DNA from: Curtobacterium flaccumfaciens
GTDB lineage: Bacteria; Actinomycetota; Actinomycetes; Actinomycetales; Microbacteriaceae
Direction: 5' to 3'
Assembly (NCBI RefSeq): GCF_004361695.1
Contig: NZ_SNVW01000005.1
Span: 62,001 to 126,000 of the forward strand
Length of the DNA: 64,000 bases
The stretch's first letter is position 1. The number at the start of each line of letters is the position of its first letter. Made by a program: the position numbers and the translations under genes. The notes beneath the pieces are model-generated. The model worked only from the letters and a program-made list of their open reading frames with translations, ran no database searches and was not told the DNA's origin. Shown here piece after piece: positions 32,425-41,370 of the stretch.

Positions 32425-33081
32425 ATGACCAGCCCGTTCAGCGCCATCCTCTTCGACCTCGACGGCACCATCAGTGACTCCGCTCCGGGCATCCTCGAGA
32501 GCCTCACGTACACGTTCCGCAAGGTCGGCGTGCCGGTGCCCGACCACGACACCCTGATGTCGTTCGTCGGTCCGCCGATCATGGACACGTTCACGACGGC
32601 CATGGGGATGGACCAGCAGCAGGCCGAGCACACCCTCGCCGTCTACCGCGAGCACTACTTCTCGCACGGCGCCCTCGACTCCGAGATGTTCCCCGGGATC
32701 GACGTCGTGCTCCGCACGCTGCACCAGGCCGGGCTGCCGATCTCGACCGCGACGAGCAAGCCCGAGACCCCGGCGACGTACATCCTCGAGCACTACGGCC
32801 TCACCGGGGACATCGACATCATCACCGGGGCGAGCGACGACGAGGTCCGGAGCTCGAAGGCCGACGTCGTCGAAGAAGCACTGAAGCGGCTCGACGCCCG
32901 CGGCTTCGACATCTCGCGTCCGGTGCTCGTCGGGGACCGCCTGCACGACGTCGAGGGCGCGACGGTGCACGGCGTGCCGGTCGTCTTCGCCGCGTGGGGG
33001 TACGGCTCGCCGTCCGAGGCAGAGGGCACGATCGCCACCGCGGCGACCCCGCTCGACCTGCTGCCGATCCTGCTGCCGTGA
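32425..33081 (+). CDS. HAD-superfamily phosphatase (Gph-like)
   Basis: A 218-aa HAD hydrolase. Motif I is LFDLDGTISDS with the nucleophile Asp, motif II is STATSKPE, motif III includes the lysine in SSKADVVEEAL, and motif IV is VLVGDRLHDVEGA. The inserted helical cap (PGILESLTYTFRKVG) is like phosphoglycolate phosphatase/PpaX. The substrate is uncertain. The stop overlaps the GTG of the downstream MFS gene, so they are cotranscribed. Confidence 0.9.
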   Translation: MTSPFSAILFDLDGTISDSAPGILESLTYTFRKVGVPVPDHDTLMSFVGPPIMDTFTTAMGMDQQQAEHTLAVYREHYFSHGALDSEMFPGIDVVLRTLHQAGLPISTATSKPETPATYILEHYGLTGDIDIITGASDDEVRSSKADVVEEALKRLDARGFDISRPVLVGDRLHDVEGATVHGVPVVFAAWGYGSPSEAEGTIATAATPLDLLPILLP

Positions 33082-34355
33082 CCCGCGCCGTCTCGACGGG
33101 CCTGCGCGGCGCGGCGTGGTTCCTGCCCGCCGCCATCGTCCTCATCGCGCTGAACTTCCGCGGCCCGATCGTCGCGACGGCTCCGGTGATCGGCGACGTC
33201 CGGGCCGACCTCGGGCTGACCGCCACGATCGCCGGCCTGCTGACGACCATCCCGGTGCTGTGCTTCGCCCTCGCGACGCCGTTCGCCAGCTGGGTGATCG
33301 CGAAGGCCGACCCGGAACGCGCCGTCTCCCTGTCGCTCGTCATCGTGCTCGTCGGCACCGTCGTCCGGTCGATGCCGTCCGCCGCGTCGCTGCTGATCGG
33401 CACCGCGGTCATCGGCATCGGGATCACGATCGGCAACGTCGTGATCCCGGTGGTGATCCGCCGCGACACCTCGCCGGAGCGGGTCGGCCTGGTCACCGGC
33501 GTCTACACGTCGGCGCTCAACGTCGGGTCGATGATCACCTCGCTCGGCACCGCGCCGATCGCCGCCGCGTGGGGCTGGCCGGTCGCGATCGCGATCTGGG
33601 CCGTGTTCGCGGTCATCGCCGGCGTCGCGTGGACGTCCGCCGTCGGTGCGCGAGCCGCCTGGATGCGTCCGACCCGCGCCGCCGCCGAGGAACCGCTCCC
33701 CGTGACCGGCCCGATCGACCAGGTGCTCGACACCGGCGCGATCCGGACCGTCCGTGCCGCGCGCGCCGCCGAGCTGGCGGCCGCCGAGCCCGTCCGTCCG
33801 GCTCGTCGACTCATCACCTGGGGCCTCACGCTGGCGTTCGGCGGGCAGGCCTTCTCGTACTACGCCCTCACCGCGTGGATCCCGACGCTGCTGCACGACG
33901 AGATCGGCTTCTCGAAGGCGTCGTCCGGCGCGAGCTCGTCGGTGTTCCAGATCCTCGCCGTCGTCGGGGCGCTCGGCGTGCCGATCCTGGCCGCGAAGTG
34001 GCGCCCGCGCGCGATCATCGCCCTCGTCGCGTTCCTCTGGCTCGCGATGCCGCTCGGCCTGCTCTTCGCGCCGCAGCTCTGGCTCCTCTGGTCGGTGCTC
34101 GGCGGAGCAGCCCAGGGTGGCGGCATCACGGTGATCTTCATCGTGATCGTCCGGATCGTCTCGAGCGACGCGGATGCGCGGCGGATGTCGGCGTTCGTGC
34201 AGGGCGGCGGCTACCTGCTCGGCTCGGCGGGGCCACTCGTCGCCGGGTCGCTGCACGGGGCGACCGGGGACTGGACGGCACCGCTGCTCGTCGTCCTCGG
34301 CGCGGTGCTGGTCCTCGGCGTCGTCGGCACGTTCGCCGCGCGTCGGGTGTCGTAG
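33078..34355 (+). CDS. MFS transporter, CynX/NimT-like
   Basis: A 425-aa, 12-helix protein. The opening LIALNFRGPIVATAPVIGDVRADLGLT is the signature of the cyanate/2-nitroimidazole (CynX/NimT) MFS family. The central loop of about 60 polar residues separates the two halves, and the second half includes GGQAFSYYALTAWIPTLLHDE. The GTG start overlaps the HAD stop. The substrate is unknown. Confidence 0.87.
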   Translation: MTRAVSTGLRGAAWFLPAAIVLIALNFRGPIVATAPVIGDVRADLGLTATIAGLLTTIPVLCFALATPFASWVIAKADPERAVSLSLVIVLVGTVVRSMPSAASLLIGTAVIGIGITIGNVVIPVVIRRDTSPERVGLVTGVYTSALNVGSMITSLGTAPIAAAWGWPVAIAIWAVFAVIAGVAWTSAVGARAAWMRPTRAAAEEPLPVTGPIDQVLDTGAIRTVRAARAAELAAAEPVRPARRLITWGLTLAFGGQAFSYYALTAWIPTLLHDEIGFSKASSGASSSVFQILAVVGALGVPILAAKWRPRAIIALVAFLWLAMPLGLLFAPQLWLLWSVLGGAAQGGGITVIFIVIVRIVSSDADARRMSAFVQGGGYLLGSAGPLVAGSLHGATGDWTAPLLVVLGAVLVLGVVGTFAARRVS

Positions 34356-34368
34356 CGCTGGTCGCGCG

Positions 34369-35202
34369 TCAGCCCTGCTCGAGCACCTCGCGCAGGGACA
34401 TCGGCCGTCGCCCGGTCACCCGCTCGACGTCGCCGGAGACCCGCGCGAGCGCGCCCTCGGCGATCGCCGTGTAGGTGCTCACCCACGCGTCCGCCTGCCA
34501 CGGTTCGGGGTTCCACCTCGCCCGCGACGCGTACGCCTCGTCGAGGGTCTCCGGGTGGTAGGTGACGGTCCGCCCGCGGACCTCGGAGACGGTCGCCGCC
34601 GCCTGCTCGAGCGTGATCGCCGTGGGCCCGGTCAGCTCGTACGTCCGGTCGAGGTGGCCGTTCGGGTTCCGGAGCACCTCCGTCGCCACGCGTGCGACGT
34701 CGGCGCGCGCGACCGCCGCCATCGCTCCGTCGCCGGCCGGCCCGCGGATCACCCCGTCCTCGCCGACCAGGTCCTCGACGAAGTCCAGGTAGAAGGCGTC
34801 CCGCAGGAACGTGTGCGCCATCGACGTGGCCCGGATCGCCTGCTCCGTCGCCCAGTGGTCGCGCCCGAGCGTGAAGGTCGCGTCGGCCGCGGCGCCCATG
34901 AAGGACGTGTAGACGACGTGCCGGACGCCGGCCGTCGCCGCCGCGCCGACGAAGGCCTTGTGCTGCGCCAGACGGTCCGGGGCTTCGGCGCCGGACACCA
35001 TCAGCAGCAGGTCGACGCCCTCGAGCGCGGCTCGGCTCGCCTCGACGTCGCCGAAGGTCGCCACCGCGGTCTCCGTCCCGGGGAGTTCCGGTGCGCGCGA
35101 CGCGTCGCGCACGATCATGCGGAACGGCACGCCGTCCGCGGCGAGCGCTCGTGCGACGGCTCCGCCGATGTTGCCGGTCGCGCCGGTGAGTGCGATGGTC
35201 AT
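34369..35202 (-). CDS. NmrA/NAD(P)H-binding atypical SDR oxidoreductase
   Basis: A 277-aa Rossmann protein beginning MTIALTGATGNIGGAVARAL (GATGxxG dinucleotide motif). YTSFMGAAADATFTLGRDH then ATEQAIRAT is typical of quinone oxidoreductase-2-like or NmrA-type atypical SDRs. These bind NADPH and act as reductases or redox sensors. ATG 35202 is used because it places the nucleotide motif at the N-terminus. It converges with the upstream MFS gene and lies downstream of the kinase gene. Confidence 0.87.
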   Translation of the reverse strand: MTIALTGATGNIGGAVARALAADGVPFRMIVRDASRAPELPGTETAVATFGDVEASRAALEGVDLLLMVSGAEAPDRLAQHKAFVGAAATAGVRHVVYTSFMGAAADATFTLGRDHWATEQAIRATSMAHTFLRDAFYLDFVEDLVGEDGVIRGPAGDGAMAAVARADVARVATEVLRNPNGHLDRTYELTGPTAITLEQAAATVSEVRGRTVTYHPETLDEAYASRARWNPEPWQADAWVSTYTAIAEGALARVSGDVERVTGRRPMSLREVLEQG

Positions 35203-35239
35203 GGTCGCTCCTGATCTGTCGGGGTCACCGGACGTGTGG

Positions 35240-35887
35240 TCACGTCCGGACCGTCCTGGAGGCACGGATCACCGTGGGCGCGACCCTCGCCGCGTTCACG
35301 CCGTCGACCTCCACCGCCCAGCGGCGGGCTGCCTCGTGGTCGCGTCCGTGCCGCATGTGCCGGCCGACGAGGCGGTCGACCCGGACCGTGTCGTCCACGG
35401 CGCAGAACCACGTCTCGGCGAACAGGTCGGGGAGCGCGGTCCAGGGGGCGGTGTCGTCGAGCAGGTAGTTCCCCTCCGACACGACCAGCCGGGCCGTCGG
35501 CGGGACGGAGATGCTGCCGGCGACGGGCTCGTCGACGCGGCGGTCGAAGTCGGGCGCCCAGACGACCGGCCCGTCGGGCGCTCCGTCGACCAGGCGGCGG
35601 ACCAGCGCGACGTAGCCGTCGGCGTCGAAGGTGTCGATCGCACCCTTGCGGTCGTGGCGGCCGAGCGCGTCGAGGGCGGCGTTCGACAGGTGGAAGCCGT
35701 CCATCGGCACCTGCACGGCCGTCCCGGTGCCGAGGGCGTCGTCGACCGCGACCATGATCCGCCGGGCCAGGGTGGACTTGCCGGCGCCCGGTGCACCGAC
35801 GATGCCGAGCACGACGCGTCGGCCGGCACCGGCGAGTCCGACCGCGCGGGTCACCGCTTCGTCGACGGACATCTCGGGCGGGGTCAC
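35240..35887 (-). CDS. P-loop nucleoside/pantothenate-kinase-like protein
   Basis: A 215-aa small-molecule kinase. Walker A is LGIVGAPGAGKSTLARRI. VQVPMDGFHLSNAALD and DTFDADGYVALVRRL are conserved in the PRK/URK/PANK family. EGNYLLDD and the lid region DDTVRVDRLVGRHMRHGR complete the fold. The DGFHxxN signature matches actinobacterial 'nucleoside/nucleotide kinase family' proteins (fructose- or uridine-kinase-like). The exact substrate is unknown. It precedes the NmrA-like gene on the same strand by 37 bp. Confidence 0.85.
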   Translation of the reverse strand: MTPPEMSVDEAVTRAVGLAGAGRRVVLGIVGAPGAGKSTLARRIMVAVDDALGTGTAVQVPMDGFHLSNAALDALGRHDRKGAIDTFDADGYVALVRRLVDGAPDGPVVWAPDFDRRVDEPVAGSISVPPTARLVVSEGNYLLDDTAPWTALPDLFAETWFCAVDDTVRVDRLVGRHMRHGRDHEAARRWAVEVDGVNAARVAPTVIRASRTVRT

Positions 35888-35946
35888 GGCTTCATCCTGG
35901 CAGAGCCGACCGATGGGCTCCCGGAACGGGTCGCGGGCGAGTGGGC

Positions 35947-35970
35947 CAGCGGGTCAGCGGGTCAGCGGGT
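35947..35970. repeat. Three exact 8-bp tandem copies at a gene end
   Basis: CAGCGGGT is repeated three times without interruption across the stop codon of the NUDIX gene at 35962. Copy-number slippage here would alter the C-terminus of the NUDIX protein. Confidence 0.7.
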
Positions 35971-36402
35971 GAGCGCGCCCGCCCAGCCGAGGGCGATCGG
36001 GACGACCAGGCCGTGCCGGTGGTGTGGCAGGTCGGCGATCGGCAGCCAGGCGGCCTCGTCGGTCGACCCGTCGAGCTCCGACCGCAGCGACCCGCCGGTG
36101 ATCGACGCCCGGAAGACGACCTGCACGGCCTTCATCGGTCGCCCGTTGGCGTGGATGCGACGCTCGGCGGGCACGATGTGGTGGCGGACGCCGAGGAGTG
36201 CGCCGACCGCGGCCTCGAAGCCGGTCTCCTCCCGGATCTCGCGCACGACGGCCTGCTCGACGGACTCGTCGAACTCGACCCCGCCGCCGGGCAGGGTCCA
36301 GGTGCCCGCCTCGGGGAACCGGAGCTTCGCGAGGAGCACGCGGTCGCCCTCGGTGATCACGCCGTAGGCGGCGAGCCGGGTGTCGTAGTCCGTGTACTCC
36401 AT
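35962..36402 (-). CDS. NUDIX hydrolase
   Basis: A 146-aa protein with the NUDIX box GGVEFDESVEQAVVREIREETGF (G-x5-E-x7-R-E-x-x-E-E-x-G) preceded by TWTLPGG. The C-terminal AAWLPIADLPHHRHG fits the usual after-box elements. The substrate is unknown. Its C-terminal codons lie in the 8-bp repeat described at 35947. It is not related closely to the NUDIX protein at 4317 outside the box. Confidence 0.88.
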   Translation of the reverse strand: MEYTDYDTRLAAYGVITEGDRVLLAKLRFPEAGTWTLPGGGVEFDESVEQAVVREIREETGFEAAVGALLGVRHHIVPAERRIHANGRPMKAVQVVFRASITGGSLRSELDGSTDEAAWLPIADLPHHRHGLVVPIALGWAGALTR

Positions 36403-36475
36403 CTGCCGACCATGCCAGCAAGCCCACCCCGGACCGCTCAGCCGCGCCGGTCGCGCCCGGTCGTGGCGGTGTCGG

Positions 36476-37096
36476 TCAGGACAGCGTCGTGACGGAGCCG
36501 GTCGTGGGCGATGCCGCGGCGGCAGCCGACCACCCGACGCGCATCCGTGTCACGGCACGGTCGAAGCCGGCCAGCGGGTCGGTGTCGTCGCGGACCATCG
36601 ACTGCAGCTGCAGCCCCTCGTACAGGGCGACGAGCTGCTCGGCCGCGTGCCGGGGCGAGGTGCCGCGGGGCTCCCGCCCGGCGACCACGTCGCGCACGAG
36701 GGCGAGGGTGATGTCGTCGAACGAGCGCGTGTACTGGCCGCGGAACCACCCGGCGGCGGGGTGCTCCGGGTTCGACGCGGCGCTGAGGAGCGCGGTCCGG
36801 AGCCGGACGAGCGCGGGTTCGTCGAGGCCGGCCTCGAGTCGGGCGCGCAGGTACGCGACGGCCCCGGAGCGTTCGGCCACGACCCACAGGGCTCGTCGGT
36901 TGCCGTTGTTCCACCGGTCCATCACGGCGACGACCAGGAGCTCCCACGACGGGTAGGCCCGGTGGACGTCGGCCTCGGTGACCTCCGCGTGCGCGGCGAC
37001 CTCGGCCGGGCCGACGGAGTGGAAGTCGGATGCGCGGTACGCCTCGATCGCGCCCGTGACGATGCGGGCGCGCAGGTCGGCGTCGGACTCGGGCAT
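36476..37096 (-). CDS. TetR-family transcriptional regulator
   Basis: A 206-aa regulator. The HTH region is ARIVTGAIEAYRASDFHSVGPAEVAAHAEVTEADVHRAYPSWELL in character: it starts at about residue 10 and has the TetR pattern, with the recognition helix at EADVHRAYPSWE. The C-terminal half is helical with GRxP-like PRGTSPRHAAEQLVALYEGL. The ligand and target are unknown. It lies between the NUDIX and carboxylesterase genes on the same strand. Confidence 0.8.
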   Translation of the reverse strand: MPESDADLRARIVTGAIEAYRASDFHSVGPAEVAAHAEVTEADVHRAYPSWELLVVAVMDRWNNGNRRALWVVAERSGAVAYLRARLEAGLDEPALVRLRTALLSAASNPEHPAAGWFRGQYTRSFDDITLALVRDVVAGREPRGTSPRHAAEQLVALYEGLQLQSMVRDDTDPLAGFDRAVTRMRVGWSAAAAASPTTGSVTTLS

Positions 37097-37166
37097 GCCC
37101 TCGATTCTCCGGGCCGCACGCCCACCCCGCGAGCCGCCTGTTCTGGGGGCGTCCGGCCGGGTCCCG

Positions 37167-38489
37167 TCAGCCGCGGTCGAACGTCAGCGTCTCGTCGTCC
37201 TCGGCGGTGACCCGGCCGGTGCGCGCGAACTCGGCCCAGATCGCCCGGAACGCCCGGCCGCGCCGTTCGACCTCGGGCCAGTCGCGCTCCGGCACGAACC
37301 GGGTGCCGGCCCAGGCGTCGCGGCCGCCGAGCAGCAGCGGCAGGTCGCTCATGTGCACGGCACCGGTCGGCTTCGTCGTGACGCCGCGGTGCAGCCGGTA
37401 CGCGGTCGCTCGACCACCCGCCGCCCGGTGGCGTTCGGCGAACCGTCGGACGTCGCGCCCGTAGATCACCTCGGACAGCGGGCGGACGAGCAGCCAGCGG
37501 AGGAGCGGACGGACCGCACGGAGCCTGGCGACCGACCGCAGGCCGGGGATGAGCGGGACGTACATGCCGGTCTCGTCCGAGGCGGACCCGATCAGGACGT
37601 CGACGTCCGGCGCGACCGCGCTCCAGGCACGGTCGAGGTCGCGTTCCGCGGGCAGCGGCGCGTGACCGTACTGGGTGCCGTACGGCATCCCGCTGGCCAG
37701 GCCGTACGGAGCAGCCGCCCTCGTGCCGACCGCCTGCCGGTCGAGCAGGTCCTCGAGCGGGGTGTCCGGGTGCACGGCGCCGATGGCCCTGGTCATCGCC
37801 CGGTTCATCCGGGCCCGACCCCGCGAGAGGCCGAGCGGCGCGCTCTGGATGATCGCGCGCCGGAAGAGCCCGGCCGTCCCCGCGCTGATCATGAGGTGTG
37901 CGGCCGCGTCCCCGCCGGCCGACTGCCCGAACACGGTGACGAGGTCGGGGTCGCCGCCGAACGCCGCGATGTTCCGCTGCACCCAGCGGAGGGACTCGAC
38001 CAGGTCGAGCAGTCCGAGGTTCGCGGGGACGGTCTCCCCGTCGCCGAGGAACCCGAGGATCCCGAGCCGGAACGTCACCGACACGAGCACCACGCGCTGC
38101 TCGGTCACGAGCTCGCGCGCGTCGTAGATCGGTAGGTCGCCGCCGCCGATGACGTACGAGCCGCCGTGGATCCAGACCATGACGGGCAGTCGTTCGCCGG
38201 GCTGCACGTCGGCCGGCGCGGTGATCGACAGGCGCTGGCAGTGCTCGTCGACGGCGAGCCCCTCGACCGGCCGGAGCAGCTGGTCGACGAACTCCGCCTT
38301 CGGCTGCGGGGCCACGGGCGACGGCACGGTCGCCGGGTACGGCTCGGTGAACGTCGGCATCGGCTCCGGTGGCGCGAACCGCTCGGCGCGCGCGTACGGG
38401 ATCCCGAGGGCACGGACGACGCTCCCGTCGACGACGCCGGTGACGGGTCCGGCGGGTGGTTCGAAGGTCAGCGAGGCGGCGTCGAGCAT
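37167..38489 (-). CDS. Type B carboxylesterase (para-nitrobenzyl-esterase-like)
   Basis: A 440-aa alpha/beta hydrolase. The oxyanion hole is VMVWIHGGSYVIGGG. The nucleophile elbow is VTVFGQSAGGDAAAHLM, with Gln in place of the usual Glu (GESAGG). LGLLDLVESLRWVQRNIAAFGGDP is highly typical. ATG 38489 is chosen; the upstream in-frame ATG at 38516 would extend it by nine residues without family support. No signal peptide is present, so it is cytoplasmic. The substrate is unknown. Confidence 0.9.
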   Translation of the reverse strand: MLDAASLTFEPPAGPVTGVVDGSVVRALGIPYARAERFAPPEPMPTFTEPYPATVPSPVAPQPKAEFVDQLLRPVEGLAVDEHCQRLSITAPADVQPGERLPVMVWIHGGSYVIGGGDLPIYDARELVTEQRVVLVSVTFRLGILGFLGDGETVPANLGLLDLVESLRWVQRNIAAFGGDPDLVTVFGQSAGGDAAAHLMISAGTAGLFRRAIIQSAPLGLSRGRARMNRAMTRAIGAVHPDTPLEDLLDRQAVGTRAAAPYGLASGMPYGTQYGHAPLPAERDLDRAWSAVAPDVDVLIGSASDETGMYVPLIPGLRSVARLRAVRPLLRWLLVRPLSEVIYGRDVRRFAERHRAAGGRATAYRLHRGVTTKPTGAVHMSDLPLLLGGRDAWAGTRFVPERDWPEVERRGRAFRAIWAEFARTGRVTAEDDETLTFDRG

Positions 38490-38519
38490 CCGCTCACGGT
38501 ACCGAGGTGACCACACGGC

Positions 38520-38561
38520 GGCCTGGAGGCGCGGGGCGGGCCGGTCGCGCGCCTCCAGGCC
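38520..38561 (-). terminator. Hairpin of the CTGGAGGCGCG family downstream of an MFS gene
   Basis: GGCCTGGAGGCGCG (38520-38533) and CGCGCCTCCAGGCC (38548-38561) form a perfect 14-bp stem with a 14-nt loop. It lies 5 bp after the stop of the MFS gene at 38566, a terminator position, though there is no T-run. It belongs to a family of intergenic palindromes in this window. Confidence 0.7.
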
Positions 38562-38565
38562 GTCG

Positions 38566-39774
38566 TCAGTCCCGTCCGGCGACCGGACGCAGGGAACCCG
38601 ACGCCGCGAAGGCCGCGACGAACAGGACGGCGACCAGCCAGAGCGCGCTCAGCGCGCCGACGTGCTCGGCGATCGCGCCCACGACGGGTGGCCCCGCGAA
38701 GTTCGCGAAGTACCCGATCGACGCGACCACGCTCACCCGCGCCGCCGGGTTGGGGCCGCTCTGGGCCGCCGCGGACATGCCGAGGGGGAAGCCCATCGAG
38801 ACACCGACCGCCCAGAGCACCACGCCGATCAGCGTCAGCCACCAGCTGTCGCCGACGATGAAGAGGACCGCGCCGACGATGCCGAGGGCCGTCGTCCAGC
38901 GGATGGTGGCGACCCGGCCGAGACGGTCGACGACCGGTCCGGCGAACACGCGCGTGGCGGCCTCGGACACCGCGAAGGCGGTGAAGAACAGCGCACCCAC
39001 CGCGGCACTCTGCCCGTGGCCGTCGGTGGCGGCGAGGGCGAGCCAGTTGTTCGCGGACCCCTCACCGAGCTCGACGCCGAGCATCACCACGCCGATGAGC
39101 AGGAGCCGCACGTCGGCCCACCCGCGTGCCCACTGACGGAGGCGCTGCCGACGGCTGAGCGTGGTGTCGGGCGGCTCGGCACGGCTGCCGTCCGGGATGC
39201 CGCACATCGCGACGGTCCCGACCACCAGGATGACGACGGCCTCTCCCAGGAGCTGGGCCGACGGGGTGATGCCCAGCCACGCGCAGAGGGCGGCGATCCC
39301 GGCGCCGAGGGCCGCGCCTCCCGACCAGGCGGCGTGCATGAGCGGGAGGAGCGTGCGTCCCGCGAGCACCTCGATGGCCGTGCCCTCGACGTTCGCCATC
39401 ACGTCCAGCGCACCGATGCCGGCACCGGCGATCACGAACCCGACGGACGCCAGCGGCGCGGAGTGCAGGGCCGCCGCGGTGCCGATCACGCTGATCGCGG
39501 CGGGCACGAGCACGACGACCGCGGTGAGCGCGCGGCGGCTGCCGAGCCGGCGGAGGAGCGGTGCCGCACTGAGCAGACCACCGATCGACCCGATCGTGAC
39601 CAGGCCGAGCATGAGCCCGATCGTGCCGACGTCCACGCCGAGTTCGACGCGGAGCTCGGGGAGACGCGGACCCCAGGCAGCCAGGCTCACCCCGCCGATC
39701 GCGAAGGCGGTGATGACGGCGTTCCGCCACCCGGCGAGCTGTCTGCGGTCCACGTCGACCCCGAGCTGGTGCAT
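38566..39774 (-). CDS. MFS transporter, paralogue of the MFS at 30223
   Basis: A 402-aa, 12-helix protein. It shares GEGSANNWLALAATDGHG, GVSMGFPLGMSAAAQ and ASIGYFANFAGPPVVGAIAEHVG with the transporter at 30223, at the same places. It lacks the long hydrophilic tail of that protein. The N-terminus WRNAVITAFAIGGVSLAAWGPRLP fits exporters of the fucose-permease-like group. It lies 5 bp downstream of the next MFS gene on the same strand, so the two may be cotranscribed. The substrate is unknown. Confidence 0.87.
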   Translation of the reverse strand: MHQLGVDVDRRQLAGWRNAVITAFAIGGVSLAAWGPRLPELRVELGVDVGTIGLMLGLVTIGSIGGLLSAAPLLRRLGSRRALTAVVVLVPAAISVIGTAAALHSAPLASVGFVIAGAGIGALDVMANVEGTAIEVLAGRTLLPLMHAAWSGGAALGAGIAALCAWLGITPSAQLLGEAVVILVVGTVAMCGIPDGSRAEPPDTTLSRRQRLRQWARGWADVRLLLIGVVMLGVELGEGSANNWLALAATDGHGQSAAVGALFFTAFAVSEAATRVFAGPVVDRLGRVATIRWTTALGIVGAVLFIVGDSWWLTLIGVVLWAVGVSMGFPLGMSAAAQSGPNPAARVSVVASIGYFANFAGPPVVGAIAEHVGALSALWLVAVLFVAAFAASGSLRPVAGRD

Positions 39775-39778
39775 CCCG

Positions 39779-41077
39779 CTATCGAACCCGCTTGATGGGG
39801 ATCACGGCAAGGGCACCGAGGACGGCTGCGGCGCCGGCACCCCAGAGCATGAGCGTGTAGTTCTGCGCGTCCGGGCTGCCGACCTGCAGGAGCCAGAGCG
39901 CGACGGCCGGGGCGAGCGACTGCGGCAGCGCGTTCGCGATGTTGATGACGCCGAGGTCCTTGCCGGGGCGGTCCGCGTTCGGCAGCACGTCGACGACGAG
40001 CGCGGTGTCGACGGCGGAGTAGATGCCGTACGCGAAGCCCATGATGACCTCGGCGACGTAGAACGTGCCGACCGAGTCGGCGTGCGCGAGGACGACGAGA
40101 CCGACCGCGAACAGCGCGGTCGAGCCGCCCACGAAGACCTTCCGGCGACGGAACCGGTCGGAGAGCCAGCCGGAGACGGCGGCCGCGACCATGAGGACGA
40201 TCGTGTAGAGGAGCACACCGAAGGCGACCGCCGCGGTGGCCTCCTTCTCGTCCTCGATGCCGAGGTGGTCCTGCATGTACAGCAGGCGGTACGTCGTGAA
40301 CATGAAGGTCGCGAAGATGATGAGGAAGCGCGACCACCACGCGAAGCCGAAGTCCGGGTTCTTGATCGGGTTCGTCCAGAACGACGAGATGAGGTTGATC
40401 CAGGTGAACTTCTTCAGCCGGTACGTCGGCAGGTCGTCCCGCGCGACGAAGCAGTACACGAGGATGAGCACGACCGCGAGCACACCGGGGGCGATGAAGA
40501 GCACGGGCAGGTTCGCGACGAAGAACACCGACAGGTAGGTGCCGGCGAGGATCGCGATGTTCTGCGCGAGCGCGATGATGCTCGACGACCTGCCCCGCTG
40601 GAACTGCGGCACGTTGTCGGCGAAGCTCGCCGTCAGGGTCGCGAGCGTGGCGTTGGCCGCGACCTGGGCGAGGAGCCACGCGAAGGTCAGCTGCAGCTGG
40701 TCGGGCGCGTAGGCGATCCAGACCAGGGCGACGAGGAACAGTGTGACGCCGGCGAGCATCCACGGACGGCGGCGGCCCCAGCGGGTGCGGGTCCGGTCGG
40801 AGAGCGCGCCGGCGAGCGGGTTCGCGACGAGGGCGCCGAGCGCGCCGACCGGCAGCACCGCGCCGATGAGCGCCGCGGGGTTGTCCGGGTTGAGCTGCGA
40901 CGCCTTGAGCTGCATCGAGACCATGACCGGGGCCATGAGCGCCACGAAGAGCCCGAACTGGCCGAGGAAGAGGGCGGCCTGGTACCCGGCCCCGACCTTC
41001 ATCGTGCTGACCGGCTGGGTGATGCCCTGGTCGGGCTGCAGCAGGACCGGGGTCTCCGCGGGTTCGGGTGTGCTCAT
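39779..41077 (-). CDS. MFS sugar transporter (SLC45/GPH-like)
   Basis: A 432-aa, 12-helix protein. The motif NPLAGALSDRTRTRWGRRRPWMLAG between helices 2 and 3 is the diagnostic D-R-T-x2-R-x-G-R-R-R-P signature of sucrose/glycoside-cation symporters. ATG 41077 is supported by a perfect AAGGAGG SD site 6 nt upstream. The promoter region carries a strong inverted repeat at 41098. It is divergent from the isomerase-oxidoreductase pair, which suggests import of the sugar those enzymes process. Confidence 0.87.
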   Translation of the reverse strand: MSTPEPAETPVLLQPDQGITQPVSTMKVGAGYQAALFLGQFGLFVALMAPVMVSMQLKASQLNPDNPAALIGAVLPVGALGALVANPLAGALSDRTRTRWGRRRPWMLAGVTLFLVALVWIAYAPDQLQLTFAWLLAQVAANATLATLTASFADNVPQFQRGRSSSIIALAQNIAILAGTYLSVFFVANLPVLFIAPGVLAVVLILVYCFVARDDLPTYRLKKFTWINLISSFWTNPIKNPDFGFAWWSRFLIIFATFMFTTYRLLYMQDHLGIEDEKEATAAVAFGVLLYTIVLMVAAAVSGWLSDRFRRRKVFVGGSTALFAVGLVVLAHADSVGTFYVAEVIMGFAYGIYSAVDTALVVDVLPNADRPGKDLGVINIANALPQSLAPAVALWLLQVGSPDAQNYTLMLWGAGAAAVLGALAVIPIKRVR

Positions 41078-41097
41078 GACGCCTCCTTGAGTCGATG

Positions 41098-41120
41098 AAA
41101 ACCTTGTCGGGCAAGGTTTT
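41098..41120. promoter_or_regulatory. Probable TetR-type operator before the sugar-transporter gene
   Basis: AAAACCTTG, a 5-nt spacer (TCGGG) and CAAGGTTTT form a perfect 9-bp inverted repeat 21 bp upstream of the transporter start. The same AAAACCTT half-site recurs on the minus strand at about 43995-44005, in front of the TetR gene at 43353, suggesting that TetR regulates both. Confidence 0.7.
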
Positions 41121-41176
41121 GACGAACGCGAGCATACATCGATGCCGGACGGGGGCAACAGGTGTGGTCGACGCGC

Positions 41177-41295
41177 GGCGTCACGGGGTCGTTGCGGTGC
41201 CGTCGCGCTGCAGGTGCGCCGCCGTCACGCGGCGTGACGGGCGGCGTAACGCGCGGCAGCAAAAACTACACACCGGGTGGTTTTTGGGGTAGCGT
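41177..41295 (+). promoter_or_regulatory. Operator-rich promoter region of the isomerase operon
   Basis: GGCGTNACG occurs three times (41177, 41231 and 41243). The middle copy is half of a dyad CGTCACGC-G-GCGTGACG (41223-41239). A second, imperfect dyad, AAAAAC...GTTTTT, spans 41261-41285. It overlaps the expected -35 of a -10 TAGCGT (41290-41295). The binding proteins are unknown. Confidence 0.55.
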
Positions 41296-41370
41296 CGTCA
41301 TCGATCTCGCCGCGGAGCATCGCTCCTCGACGGGCCGCGACACCCAGTCAGGACCGAAGGAGCCTCTGCA

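Noticed and set aside
35257-35270. CTGGAGGCACGG as a further copy of the palindromic repeat
   Set aside because: It lies within the coding region of the kinase gene and differs at a key base; similar near-matches at 49372 and 62825 are also in coding DNA.
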